Part shown: piece after piece, positions 7,605 through 15,646 of the stretch
Layout of the letters: each line of letters opens with the position of its first letter
How positions within the stretch are numbered: the first letter of the stretch is position 1
Assembly (NCBI GenBank): GCA_900696465.1
Contig: CAADGE010000015.1
Location: forward strand, 1 to 52,661
DNA length: 52,661 nucleotides
Source: an uncultured Planctomycetota bacterium
GTDB taxonomy: Bacteria > Planctomycetota > Phycisphaerae > UBA1845 > UTPLA1
Reading direction: 5' to 3'
Position numbers and translations under genes: made by a program
The notes under the pieces: model-generated
Database searches by the model: none
The model's input: only the letters and a program-made list of their open reading frames with translations
Told to the model about the DNA's origin: nothing

Positions 7605-10253
7605 ATGACACGCTCGAATACCTGCATCGTTGCCCGTCGGTTTCATCGCTCGCCGCACCACACGTCCCGGTCGCGACGACGCATCGCTTGCCTTGCATGT
7701 ATGTTTGCCGGATGGCTTATGGCGGCTGTGCCGTCGCAGGCCCAGCACATGGTTCGCGATCAGAAGCGAGTCCTCGATGAAGCGAAGAAGAAGAACTTGC
7801 TGGTCCATAAGCAGGCGCCGGACGGACGAGGCATCGGTCTGCGCGCTTTTTACAAGGGCATGCCGCTGTACTACAAGACGTTCAACGCAACCGCAGCCCG
7901 AAGCACGAGCACTTATCCGCTTTACCCCGGCGGTGCTGCTGGGCTGAGTCTCACCGGTGCGGGCATTAAGCTCGGCGTCTGGGATGAAAGCCAGGTCCGC
8001 CTCGATCATGTCGAATTCAACGGTCGTGCCGTCCAACGTGACATTCCATACTACCTCAGCGACCACGCGACGCATGTGGCCGGCACCATGATCGCCGCCG
8101 GGGTCCGGCGGACGGCCCGGGGCATGTCCTTCGAAGCCGACATCGACTGTTTCGACTGGTTCAATGACACGCTCGAAATGGACGATATGGCACAGAATGA
8201 GAACTTGCGCGTTTCGAACCACTCTTACGGTCTGATTGTCGGCTGGATCATTCTCTATGTGGAACGTTGCGATGTCTGTCTGAACGAACCCCTGCCGGAT
8301 CCACCCTTCGCCTGGTTCTGGTTCGGTGACGTCACCGTCAGCCAGATCGAGGATTTCTTTTTCGGTTATTACAGCGCCGAAGCAAGGGAGTGGGACGCCC
8401 TCTCGGTAGACAACCCTCGTTACCTCTGGGTCAAGGCCGCCGGCAATGATCGCGACTACGGCCCGACGCCCGGCTTCTGGCACTACTACTGGGACGCCGC
8501 CGGCGCGCCGAACACGGTCAACTGCGGCGGTGGCCCCTTTCTGCCCGGCTGCTGGCGACTGAGCCACACGCCGCGCAACATTAACGGCAACAACGGCTAC
8601 GATACCATCAGCCATTCCGCCACGGCCAAAAACGGTCTCGTCGTCGGTGCGGTCAACGACGTGCCCAATGGCTATCAGAGCCCGGCCGGTGTCACCATGA
8701 GTTCGTTTTCCAGTTGGGGGCCGACGGACGACGGCCGCATCAAGCCGGATATCGTGGGCAACGGCGTTAACGTCCTGTCGTGTATTGCGGACTATCCGTC
8801 GGCCTACGACAGCTACAGCGGGACTTCGATGGCATCGCCCAACGTCAGCGGATCCATCGGCCTCCTCCTTCAGCATTGGCGAAACACGCACTCCGGCGAC
8901 GAGGACATGCTCTCCTCCACCATCCGCGGGCTGGTCATTCACACCGCCGATGAGTGCGGCAGCGCCCCTGGTCCCGACTACGCCTTCGGTTGGGGATTGA
9001 TGAACACCCGCCGCGCAGCGGAGCTGATCTCCCGTGATCAGTCACTGCCGCTGACCATCTCCGAGCACACACTGAACCAGGGCGAGCTCAAGGAATGGTT
9101 CATCGTTTCCGATCCCGCCGCATCTGAATTGCGCGTGACGATCTGCTGGATCGACCCGGCTCCGGCATCGCTCCCGCCCGTCTCCGTCGACCCGCGAAAC
9201 CGCGTGCTGGTCAACGATCTCGACCTGCGTGTCCTCGGCACGACACTGACCTACGAACCCTGGGTGCTGGACGTGGAGAATCCCAGCTTCCCTGCGACCC
9301 GCGGTGACAACATCGTGGATAATGTCGAACAGGTGGTTGTTCCCACCACGGTTTCGAATGCGTATCGCGTTCGAGTCTCACACAAAGGAATGCTCAACGG
9401 CGGCGCGCAGACCTTCTCCATGATCATTTCCGGCGCCAAGTCGATCCGCAGCGAGCCCGAAAACGTCGCCCCGCTCGTCGAATCGGTCACTCCTGCAGCC
9501 GGTGCTTCCGTCGGCTTTTTCAACACCGTCGTCGTTTACTTCAACGAGCCGGTCTTCGGGGTCCTGCCCAGTCATCTGTCGGTCGGCGGCTCGCCCGCGG
9601 CGCTCGTCGGCGGAAGCGGCGCCGGCCCCTACACCTTCAGCGGTTATGCCACCCCGGCGGATGGCGCCGTGAATGTGCAGTTGCTCGGAGGCGCGCAGGA
9701 CATGTTCGGCAATGCCTTCACCGGCGCAAGCTGGAGCTATCAAAAGACCGACTGCAACGCCAACGGCATTTTCGACAGCCAGGACGTCAACACCGGCGCC
9801 AGTGCCGACTGCAACCGGAACGGCATACCCGACGAGTGCGACGCCGACATCCTCCGGCTCGTGCGTCCGACCGGCGAGGTGGTTCCGTACGCGGAGGTCA
9901 AGGCAACCGGGGCGGCCACCTTCGTCGCCGGTGGCGTGCCGCCGCTGTCGTACCAGTGGACCATCATCACGCCGAGCGGCGCGGTAAGTTCTGGTAGCAA
10001 TGTTCCTGCTTTCGCTCCGACCGAGGCAGGCGACTACGAGGCGCGCCTCTCCGTATCGGATTCCACTGATTGCACGGTTTCAGGTGTCTATTTCATTCGT
10101 GTAAAGGCGGATGAAGTGGTCCCCGTCGCGCCGCCCATCCTCGGCGGCGGCGGAGTTTTCTGCCCGTTCATGGGTCTGCTTGCCGTAGCGGCGACGTTGG
10201 CCGGTATGATCACCCTTTGCGCGCGGCGGCGAAGCAAACCACGCACGCGATAG
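7605..10253 (+). CDS. Secreted S8 (subtilisin-type) serine peptidase with C-terminal Gly/Cys/TM/Arg tail
   Basis: An 882-residue exported protease. The ATG at 7605 follows AGGAAATCATC and begins an Arg-rich signal peptide (SRSRRRIACLACMFAGWLMAAVPSQAQ). The catalytic triad is visible: D127 in LGVWDES, H157 in ATHVAGTM and S408 in GTSMASP, with the oxyanion Asn in KAAGNDR. A long insertion rich in Trp/Tyr/Phe lies between His and Ser. After the catalytic domain come a beta-sandwich, the repeat DCNANGIFDSQDV / DCNRNGIPDECD typical of planctomycete secreted proteins, and a PKD/Ig-like domain. The protein ends in GGGGVFCP, a hydrophobic helix and CARRRSKPRTR, which looks like a surface-sorting signal. 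Substrate is unknown. Confidence 0.85.
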   Translation: MTRSNTCIVARRFHRSPHHTSRSRRRIACLACMFAGWLMAAVPSQAQHMVRDQKRVLDEAKKKNLLVHKQAPDGRGIGLRAFYKGMPLYYKTFNATAARSTSTYPLYPGGAAGLSLTGAGIKLGVWDESQVRLDHVEFNGRAVQRDIPYYLSDHATHVAGTMIAAGVRRTARGMSFEADIDCFDWFNDTLEMDDMAQNENLRVSNHSYGLIVGWIILYVERCDVCLNEPLPDPPFAWFWFGDVTVSQIEDFFFGYYSAEAREWDALSVDNPRYLWVKAAGNDRDYGPTPGFWHYYWDAAGAPNTVNCGGGPFLPGCWRLSHTPRNINGNNGYDTISHSATAKNGLVVGAVNDVPNGYQSPAGVTMSSFSSWGPTDDGRIKPDIVGNGVNVLSCIADYPSAYDSYSGTSMASPNVSGSIGLLLQHWRNTHSGDEDMLSSTIRGLVIHTADECGSAPGPDYAFGWGLMNTRRAAELISRDQSLPLTISEHTLNQGELKEWFIVSDPAASELRVTICWIDPAPASLPPVSVDPRNRVLVNDLDLRVLGTTLTYEPWVLDVENPSFPATRGDNIVDNVEQVVVPTTVSNAYRVRVSHKGMLNGGAQTFSMIISGAKSIRSEPENVAPLVESVTPAAGASVGFFNTVVVYFNEPVFGVLPSHLSVGGSPAALVGGSGAGPYTFSGYATPADGAVNVQLLGGAQDMFGNAFTGASWSYQKTDCNANGIFDSQDVNTGASADCNRNGIPDECDADILRLVRPTGEVVPYAEVKATGAATFVAGGVPPLSYQWTIITPSGAVSSGSNVPAFAPTEAGDYEARLSVSDSTDCTVSGVYFIRVKADEVVPVAPPILGGGGVFCPFMGLLAVAATLAGMITLCARRRSKPRTR

Positions 10254-10497
10254 AATGCCCCCGACTTGAATCGGCTTCGATTCGAACAATTCATGTCTCG
10301 AATACGCAGGCGACTCGCGACGCCGATCCCTTGTCCGGCCTGTCCCTGTCTTACGAACAGATGTATGCCCGTCGCCCAGTTATGATCTGCGGGTCGCCGC
10401 TTCGACCTGCCGCATGCTGGCTCCCCGCGAGATCATCGGTTAAAAATGGTCTGGCTCGGCGCAGTAGCCGGCCGCTGGAATCGAGGGAGAGGATTGT

Positions 10498-10899
10498 GTG
10501 AAGCCAGGGCTAGCGGTCGGTGCAACTTCTCAGGTCTGTTTCAAGGTCACATCGGAGATGTGTCCGGCTTTTGATGGCCACGTGGTCCATCGCGTCTGCT
10601 CGACGTGGTCGATCGTGCACTACATGGAGCTGGCCGGCCGCAGGGTGCTGTTGCCGCATCTGGAGGATGACGAAGAGGGCGTCGGCAGCCATGTGACATG
10701 CGACCATCTCGGCCCGGCGCCAGTCGGGGCGGAGGTACGCGTGACGGCGACGGCGACGAAAGTCTCTGCGCGGGAACTGGTGTGCGAATGCGTCGCCTAT
10801 CGCGGCGAAAAGCGGATCGCGACTGGCACGACGGTGCAGCGCATCTTTCCCAAAGCGGTGCTGGAGCGGATACTGAATCGGGGGGGAGGATCAGATTAG
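10498..10899 (+). CDS. FlK-like hotdog thioesterase
   Basis: A 133-residue single hotdog domain. It starts with GTG behind a strong GGGAGAGGA. The spacing of T36, E44 (YMELAG) and H70 (CDHLGPAPVG) is 8 and 26 residues, the same as the Thr42/Glu50/His76 triad known for fluoroacetyl-CoA thioesterase FlK. The segment GVGSHVTCDHLGPAPVGAEV is characteristic of the family. It probably hydrolyses a small or activated acyl-CoA; fluoroacetyl-CoA itself need not be the substrate. It leads a same-strand cluster with an EthD protein (64 nt later) and a crotonase-family enzyme. Confidence 0.75.
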   Translation: MKPGLAVGATSQVCFKVTSEMCPAFDGHVVHRVCSTWSIVHYMELAGRRVLLPHLEDDEEGVGSHVTCDHLGPAPVGAEVRVTATATKVSARELVCECVAYRGEKRIATGTTVQRIFPKAVLERILNRGGGSD

Positions 10900-10900
10900 C

Positions 10901-10931
10901 TTTGGATTTCAGATTCTGGATTGCGAATTGG
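10901..10931. repeat. Degenerate A/T-rich short tandem repeat
   Basis: About four loose copies of a GGATTTC/AGATTCT/GGATTGC-like unit occur directly after the thioesterase stop, in sharp contrast to the GC-rich surroundings. A similar patch occurs at 52390-52420. Such degenerate GAATTTCG/GGATTTCG strings are frequent between planctomycete genes. Confidence 0.35.
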
Positions 10932-10963
10932 GCAGAACAACATCAACATGAAAGGGTTGCCGC

Positions 10964-11272
10964 ATGGTTAAGCTCGTTGCCGTTTACAGCAAGCCGGAGG
11001 ACGCCGAGGCGTTTGAGCGACATTACTTCCAGACGCACCTGCCGATCGCAAAAAAAATGCCAGGGCTGGTGAAGTGCGAGATCGAGCGCGTGACCGGCTC
11101 GCCGATGCCGGGGACGGAGACGCCGTACCTCGCGGCGCACATGTATTTTGCAGACATGGGCACCTTGCACGCGGCGATGAAAAGCGAAGAGGGCAAGGCC
11201 GCGGCCAAGGACTTGATGAGCTTCGCCGGGCGGTACGTGCGCATGTTTTTCACGGAAGTCGTGGATCGCTGA
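10964..11272 (+). CDS. EthD-family small protein
   Basis: A 102-residue alpha+beta barrel (dimeric ferredoxin-like) protein. The N-terminus MVKLVAVYSKPEDAEAFERHYFQTHLPIAKKMPGL is the standard EthD opening, and H25 in 'THLPIA' is the conserved His. The C-terminus MSFAGRYVRMFFTEV is also typical. AAAGG precedes the ATG. EthD proteins accompany degradation pathways, but their chemistry is mostly unknown. Its position between a thioesterase and a crotonase suggests a role in the same acyl-CoA conversion. Confidence 0.8.
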   Translation: MVKLVAVYSKPEDAEAFERHYFQTHLPIAKKMPGLVKCEIERVTGSPMPGTETPYLAAHMYFADMGTLHAAMKSEEGKAAAKDLMSFAGRYVRMFFTEVVDR

Positions 11273-11325
11273 GTAACCGCGTGGTATGAGCGACGTTCTT
11301 GCGGTGCGGATGAGGTAATGCAGCG

Positions 11326-12162
11326 ATGACTTACAACGGAAAACCCGCCGAGTCGTTCGACTTCAAACACATCAAGTACGAAAAGCGCGACCTGAAGGCG
11401 ACGGTCACGTTCAATCGGCCACAGGTGCATAACGCCGTCAACGGCGAGATGCTCGTCGAGTTGAATGCCGCCTTTCAGGATGCCGCGTGGGATGATGACG
11501 TGCGCGTGCTCATCCTCACCGGCGCGGGCGACAAGGCCTTCTGCACCGGGGCGGACGTGAAAGAACAGGCCGAGGAGTTCGTCGGCAAGCCGAACACGTA
11601 CTGGAAGTGGATGGGCCTGTTCGTCGAGTGCCATGAGCGGCTGCGGAACCTCGGCAAGCCGACGATTGCCCGGCTCAACGGCATGGTCGTTGGCGGGGGC
11701 AATGAGTTCAACCTGTCGTGCGATCTGGCGATCGCAGCGGACGACATCATCATCAAGCAGGTCGGCGCGGCGCGGGGCAGCGTAGCCGCGGCGGGGGCGA
11801 CGCAGTTCCTCCCGCTGGTGGTGGGAGACCGTCGTGCGAGGGAGATTCTCTTTCTCTGCGAGGACATTCCGGCGGCCAAGGCACTGGAATGGGGGCTGGT
11901 TAATCAGGTCGTGCCGCGGGCGAAGCTCGACGCGGCGGTCGACGAGATGGCGAAAAAGCTGATCAACAAGCTGCCGGTCTGCCTGCGCTATGCGAAGGAG
12001 CAGCTCAATTTCTGGCGAAACCTGTCCTGGCACCTGACGATCGGCCACGCGAAGGAGTTTCTGTCGGTGAACAATCTTTCGCCGGAAGTCGCGGAGGGGA
12101 TGGCGGCCTTCGTGGATAAGCGGCCGGTCGATTACGACAAGGCCCGCCGAGCGATCGAGTAG
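11326..12162 (+). CDS. Enoyl-CoA hydratase/isomerase (crotonase) family protein, variant active site
   Basis: A 278-residue crotonase fold. The CoA/oxyanion elements are present (AFCTGADVKE about 71-80; GMVVGGGNEFNLSCD about 119-133). The first catalytic Glu is kept (E127 in GGGNE). The second, normally in FGQPE, aligns with G147 in IKQVGAARGSVAAAGATQ. The GATQFLPLVVGDRRAREILF stretch recalls the branch containing ring-hydrolysing BamA/Oah enzymes. It is therefore unlikely to be a plain hydratase; isomerase or hydrolase chemistry is possible. It ends the cluster with the FlK-like thioesterase and EthD protein. The exact reaction cannot be read from sequence. Confidence 0.8.
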   Translation: MTYNGKPAESFDFKHIKYEKRDLKATVTFNRPQVHNAVNGEMLVELNAAFQDAAWDDDVRVLILTGAGDKAFCTGADVKEQAEEFVGKPNTYWKWMGLFVECHERLRNLGKPTIARLNGMVVGGGNEFNLSCDLAIAADDIIIKQVGAARGSVAAAGATQFLPLVVGDRRAREILFLCEDIPAAKALEWGLVNQVVPRAKLDAAVDEMAKKLINKLPVCLRYAKEQLNFWRNLSWHLTIGHAKEFLSVNNLSPEVAEGMAAFVDKRPVDYDKARRAIE

Positions 12163-12192
12163 GCATTTCCTCGCCAGCGTCTCCGGGCGGGT

Positions 12193-14346
12193 TCAAAACC
12201 GCGGCTGCTTCTTGCGCTTCTTGGGCTGTTGCTGCTGCTCTTGCACTCGGGCGGATTGAATCTGGCGGGCCTCCTCGGCCTTCTTTGCCAGCCGCTCCAG
12301 GAATGACGGCTTGCCCCCGCCGGCAGCGTCGGGCCTGGGTTTCTTGACATCGAGCTCGCCGCGCTCGTCCTTCTCACGGATGTGCTTCTTGATCCGATAC
12401 TGCTCGACCATACCCAGCAGGTTCGAAGAGAGAATGTACAGATTCAGCCCGCTCGGGAAATTGTAGAAGATCAGCCCGAAGAAGATGGTCATGATGTTCA
12501 TCATCTTCTGCTGCTGGGCCACCGGGTCCGGCATCGGGTTGCCGTGCTCATCGACCTTCGGCGTCGCCGGCGTGGCCGGACGGGTGAGCTTCTGCATGAA
12601 CTTCTGTTGGGCATACATGGTGATGGTCATCAGGATCGGCAGGATGTTCAGTCCGTGAATCGGTCCCATCAATGCGCCAAGCAGTGGAATTGAGAATCCG
12701 GTCTTGAATGGGATCAGTGCATCCGGTGAAGACAGGTCGCGGATCCACCAGAAGAACGGCTCGTGCCGCAGGTCTACGTTCGTATTGAGTGTCACCCACA
12801 GCGCCACCCACACCGGCATCTGAAGGAAGAGCGGCAGACAACCGAGGATACCGCCGGCGGGGTTCACGCCCTCCTCGCGGTAGAGCTTCATCGTCTCTTC
12901 CTGCAGCTTTTGCTTGTCGTTCTTGTACTGCTGCTGGAGGGCTTCGAGCTTGGGCTTCAAAGCGCCCATCGCCTTCTGCATCTTCATCATGTTGATCTGG
13001 CCGCGCTTGGTGATCGGGTGCAGCACGGTGCGAACAATAATGACCAGAATGATGATCGCGATACCGTAGTTGCCCACGACACGATGGGCCGTCGTCAAAA
13101 GCCAGAGCATGATCGAAGGCAGCGGGCGGAAGGTGCACGTGCCCGACTGGTCCACGTGCTGCGCCACTTCGTAGCCGCGCGCCGCCGCTTCCGGCAGCGT
13201 ATCGAGCAGCCGATTGCTCTTCGGGCCGCAGAAGGCCTCCACGCGAAACTCGGTCGTCTGCCCGGGCTTGATCTCACCACTGGCGAAGACCTGTTCGAAG
13301 CCCAGGTCCTCCGTGGCATTGGCATCTTCAAAAAAAGCACGGCCGACCACCTTGACGAAGTAATCCGCATTCAGCGTCTCGCTACCTTCACGTGGCAGGG
13401 GGCACACAATGCACGCGAAGTATTTGCTGCCCAGCGCCGCCCAGAGCGTGTGACGATCTTCGCCGGGCGCCAACTCCTTGCGGGAATCCAGCTTGAAGAC
13501 GTCCGCACGCGTGGCATTCTGGCCGTCGAGGATTCGGCCCGTCTTGTCGACGACCGCCGAGACGATCCGGCGGAATTCCCGCTGCGGATCGTCGTTGCGA
13601 ATGCCGACCGGTCCGCGTTCGGTGATGACGACCTTGCGTGGCTGATCCGTCAGGTTCTCGATCGTGGTGTTCAGCTTGAGATGATACGAACCCTTCTCCA
13701 CCCGGAAGCTGCGTCGCAGCCGCAGGACCGGGCCAGTGGAGGTGCGGATCGTGGTTTCGAGCAGCGCCGTCTCGCCCGATTCATCCGTCGTCTTCTCGAT
13801 CGACCAGACAGCGTCCGCCAGCGGGATCGTCTGCTTCTCTTCAACAATCCGCAGCTCCTCGATGACAAACGATGCGTATCGTTGACCGGTCCGTGCATCC
13901 TCCACTTCGCTGAGCAGACGGTAGGGATCATGGCCGGGGTTCTTTCGATCTCGTGCGACCTGATTGCGATGATCCGACAGTGTGATCGTTGCTACGCCGG
14001 CCCCTTCCGGGGTGACGACGACCGCCATGTGATATGGATTTTCGCTGCCTCGGGTCGGGTCGTCCGGACGGTCGTCGCCGAGTGTCACCGGCTCCCGGGA
14101 AACGGCGCTGACGACCTGCGGCAAGTCTGTGGAGGGCGCGTCGCCGGTTGTGGTCGCTTCGGCGACGGCCGGCCGCGATTCAGCCGTTTCATCGGTTTGT
14201 GTCGTCGCGTCATCTGAGACGGATGCGGACGGGGTCGTCGCCGCCGGTTTCTGCGGGTACATGACCTCCGTCAGCTTGATCCAGCCGACCATGATCAGCA
14301 TGCAGATCGCGATTGCCAGAAAAGTTCGTCGGGTTTGCGGTTCCAT
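12193..14346 (-). CDS. yidC: Membrane protein insertase YidC
   Basis: YidC inserts and folds inner-membrane proteins, alone or with SecYEG. I chose the ATG at 14346 because it gives the classic N-terminus MEPQTRRTFLAIAICMLIMVGW; the upstream in-frame start at 14394 adds unrelated residues. The order is an N-terminal helix, an acidic Thr/Ser-rich linker, a large periplasmic P1 domain (about 95-420) and the conserved Oxa1 core. The core starts at NYGIAIIILVIIVRTVLHPI, with the essential Arg in VRTVL, and continues through PLFLQMPVWVALW and YNFPSGLNLYILSSN. The C-terminus is basic (QQQQPKKRKKQPRF), as in species where it contacts ribosomes. The length of 717 aa is longer than E. coli YidC (548). 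rnpA/rpmH are not adjacent. Confidence 0.95.
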   Translation of the reverse strand: MEPQTRRTFLAIAICMLIMVGWIKLTEVMYPQKPAATTPSASVSDDATTQTDETAESRPAVAEATTTGDAPSTDLPQVVSAVSREPVTLGDDRPDDPTRGSENPYHMAVVVTPEGAGVATITLSDHRNQVARDRKNPGHDPYRLLSEVEDARTGQRYASFVIEELRIVEEKQTIPLADAVWSIEKTTDESGETALLETTIRTSTGPVLRLRRSFRVEKGSYHLKLNTTIENLTDQPRKVVITERGPVGIRNDDPQREFRRIVSAVVDKTGRILDGQNATRADVFKLDSRKELAPGEDRHTLWAALGSKYFACIVCPLPREGSETLNADYFVKVVGRAFFEDANATEDLGFEQVFASGEIKPGQTTEFRVEAFCGPKSNRLLDTLPEAAARGYEVAQHVDQSGTCTFRPLPSIMLWLLTTAHRVVGNYGIAIIILVIIVRTVLHPITKRGQINMMKMQKAMGALKPKLEALQQQYKNDKQKLQEETMKLYREEGVNPAGGILGCLPLFLQMPVWVALWVTLNTNVDLRHEPFFWWIRDLSSPDALIPFKTGFSIPLLGALMGPIHGLNILPILMTITMYAQQKFMQKLTRPATPATPKVDEHGNPMPDPVAQQQKMMNIMTIFFGLIFYNFPSGLNLYILSSNLLGMVEQYRIKKHIREKDERGELDVKKPRPDAAGGGKPSFLERLAKKAEEARQIQSARVQEQQQQPKKRKKQPRF

Positions 14347-14472
14347 CAGGTGTCTTTCATGGCAGTTGGCGGCGAGCGGGAAGCTTAAATGCAAACGTCG
14401 GCGGATTCAAACGGATGATCGGGCAAGTTTGAGGCATGGGATGCGAAGCCGGCGGGATCCAATCCGTCGGTT

Positions 14473-15231
14473 TCATTTTCCTTCGAACAGCCGGGCTCCG
14501 AGAAAGTCATCGAGCTGCGGATTGTCTCGAATCTTTCGTGCCGTCACCTGTATGTTGTACTCCACGCGGATGAACTCCACCTGGTCGCCATCCACAATCA
14601 CGTAGGCCGCGCGCGGATCCCGATCACGCGGTTGACCGACCGACCCCACGTTGATGATGACTTTTTCATCGCCGATGGTGTAGCGCCGGTCATCGCCGAG
14701 TTCATCCGGCGGCTCAAAGTAGGGATCGTCCACAAACACACCCGGAACATGCGTATGTCCGCAGAAGCAGGTGAGCTGCTCCATGCGATCAAAATTGGCC
14801 TGAAGCTTCTGCGGTGCGGTAAAGACATCGTCCGGAAAAAGGTATTCATTGATCGGCTTGCGCGGCGAGCCGTGTACGAAAAGCAGGCCGTCCATCTCAT
14901 TGCGCGGTGATAAACCGCCGAGGAAGCGCCACCGCGCATTGCGGCGAGCGGCGTCGGTCTCGGCCTCCAGTGCCGAGCGCGTCCAGAACGCGGCCTTCTC
15001 TGCGGCCACGTTGAAATTCGCGGGCTCGTAAAAAACCGCATGGTCGTGGTTGCCGCACAGACTCCATTTACACACACGGGAAACCAGGTCCAGGCACTCT
15101 GCCGGGTCGGGGCCATAGCCGATGATGTCCCCCAGGCAGTAGATCGTCTCCACCTTTCGACGTGAGATGTCATCGAGGACGCGCTTAAGTGCTTCCAGGT
15201 TGGAATGAATATCGGAGATGATGGCAAACAT
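14473..15231 (-). CDS. Metallophosphoesterase family protein
   Basis: A 252-residue calcineurin-like phosphoesterase of the YfcE/diadenosine-tetraphosphatase-like group. All metal-binding motifs are visible in order: DIHSNLEAL (8-16), GDIIGYGPDP (about 38-47), GNHDHAV (about 60-66), VHGSP and CGHTHVPG. The segment INVGSVGQPRD is typical of this subgroup. The substrate is unknown; phosphodiesters or phosphoprotein are possible. It is cytoplasmic, with no signal peptide. It lies on the same strand as yidC but 126 nt apart, so linkage is loose. Confidence 0.85.
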   Translation of the reverse strand: MFAIISDIHSNLEALKRVLDDISRRKVETIYCLGDIIGYGPDPAECLDLVSRVCKWSLCGNHDHAVFYEPANFNVAAEKAAFWTRSALEAETDAARRNARWRFLGGLSPRNEMDGLLFVHGSPRKPINEYLFPDDVFTAPQKLQANFDRMEQLTCFCGHTHVPGVFVDDPYFEPPDELGDDRRYTIGDEKVIINVGSVGQPRDRDPRAAYVIVDGDQVEFIRVEYNIQVTARKIRDNPQLDDFLGARLFEGK

Positions 15232-15348
15232 GTGTCGGTGGTGATGATCTCGTCGTGTTCGATCCGTCTATTGGCGTCTTCGATAGGGGAAATTCGCTCA
15301 GGTCCCCCGCACAGGGTATTGCCGGATGTGCGGCGACTATTCGGTCGG

Positions 15349-15555
15349 CTACGTTTTCCGGTCGGCCCCGTCGCCGGATTTCGCCTCGTCAATGAGCATG
15401 ATAGGTATCCCGTCGCGAACCGGATAGCGAAGTCCGCACCCTCCGCAGACCAGCCAACCCTGCACCGATTGCTCCTCAGGCCGAGCTTCCTTTGGCTTTA
15501 CCGGCTGCTTGCAGCTCGGGCACACCAGAATCTCAAGCAACTCATTGTCGATCAT
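15349..15555 (-). CDS. Trm112-like (UPF0434) zinc-ribbon protein
   Basis: A 68-residue protein with LLEILVCPSCKQPVK, then LVCGGCGLRYPVRDGIPIMLIDEA, the standard signature of bacterial Trm112-like proteins (YcaR type). The two CxxC knuckles bind zinc. In eukaryotes and archaea Trm112 activates methyltransferases; the bacterial role is less clear, though neighbours are often methyltransferases or lipid A genes. It sits between a phosphoesterase and the MddA-like methyltransferase. Confidence 0.85.
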   Translation of the reverse strand: MIDNELLEILVCPSCKQPVKPKEARPEEQSVQGWLVCGGCGLRYPVRDGIPIMLIDEAKSGDGADRKT

Positions 15556-15646
15556 CGACTTAAAGCTCCTATCGGACGCTCAGCACCAATCACGCCGTCC
15601 GTGCCGACCTGCGAACGGGGCATGCTAGGTGATGCGGCGAGGCCCG

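Noticed and set aside
7521-8942. A 473-codon minus-strand frame antisense to the first subtilase
   Set aside because: The subtilase triad and signal peptide lie on the plus strand; the antisense product has no recognisable domain.
12763-14217. A 484-codon open frame on the plus strand, antisense to yidC
   Set aside because: It mirrors yidC codons in a GC-rich genome, has no ribosome site and shows His/Arg/Asp-rich shadow composition. YidC on the other strand is certain.
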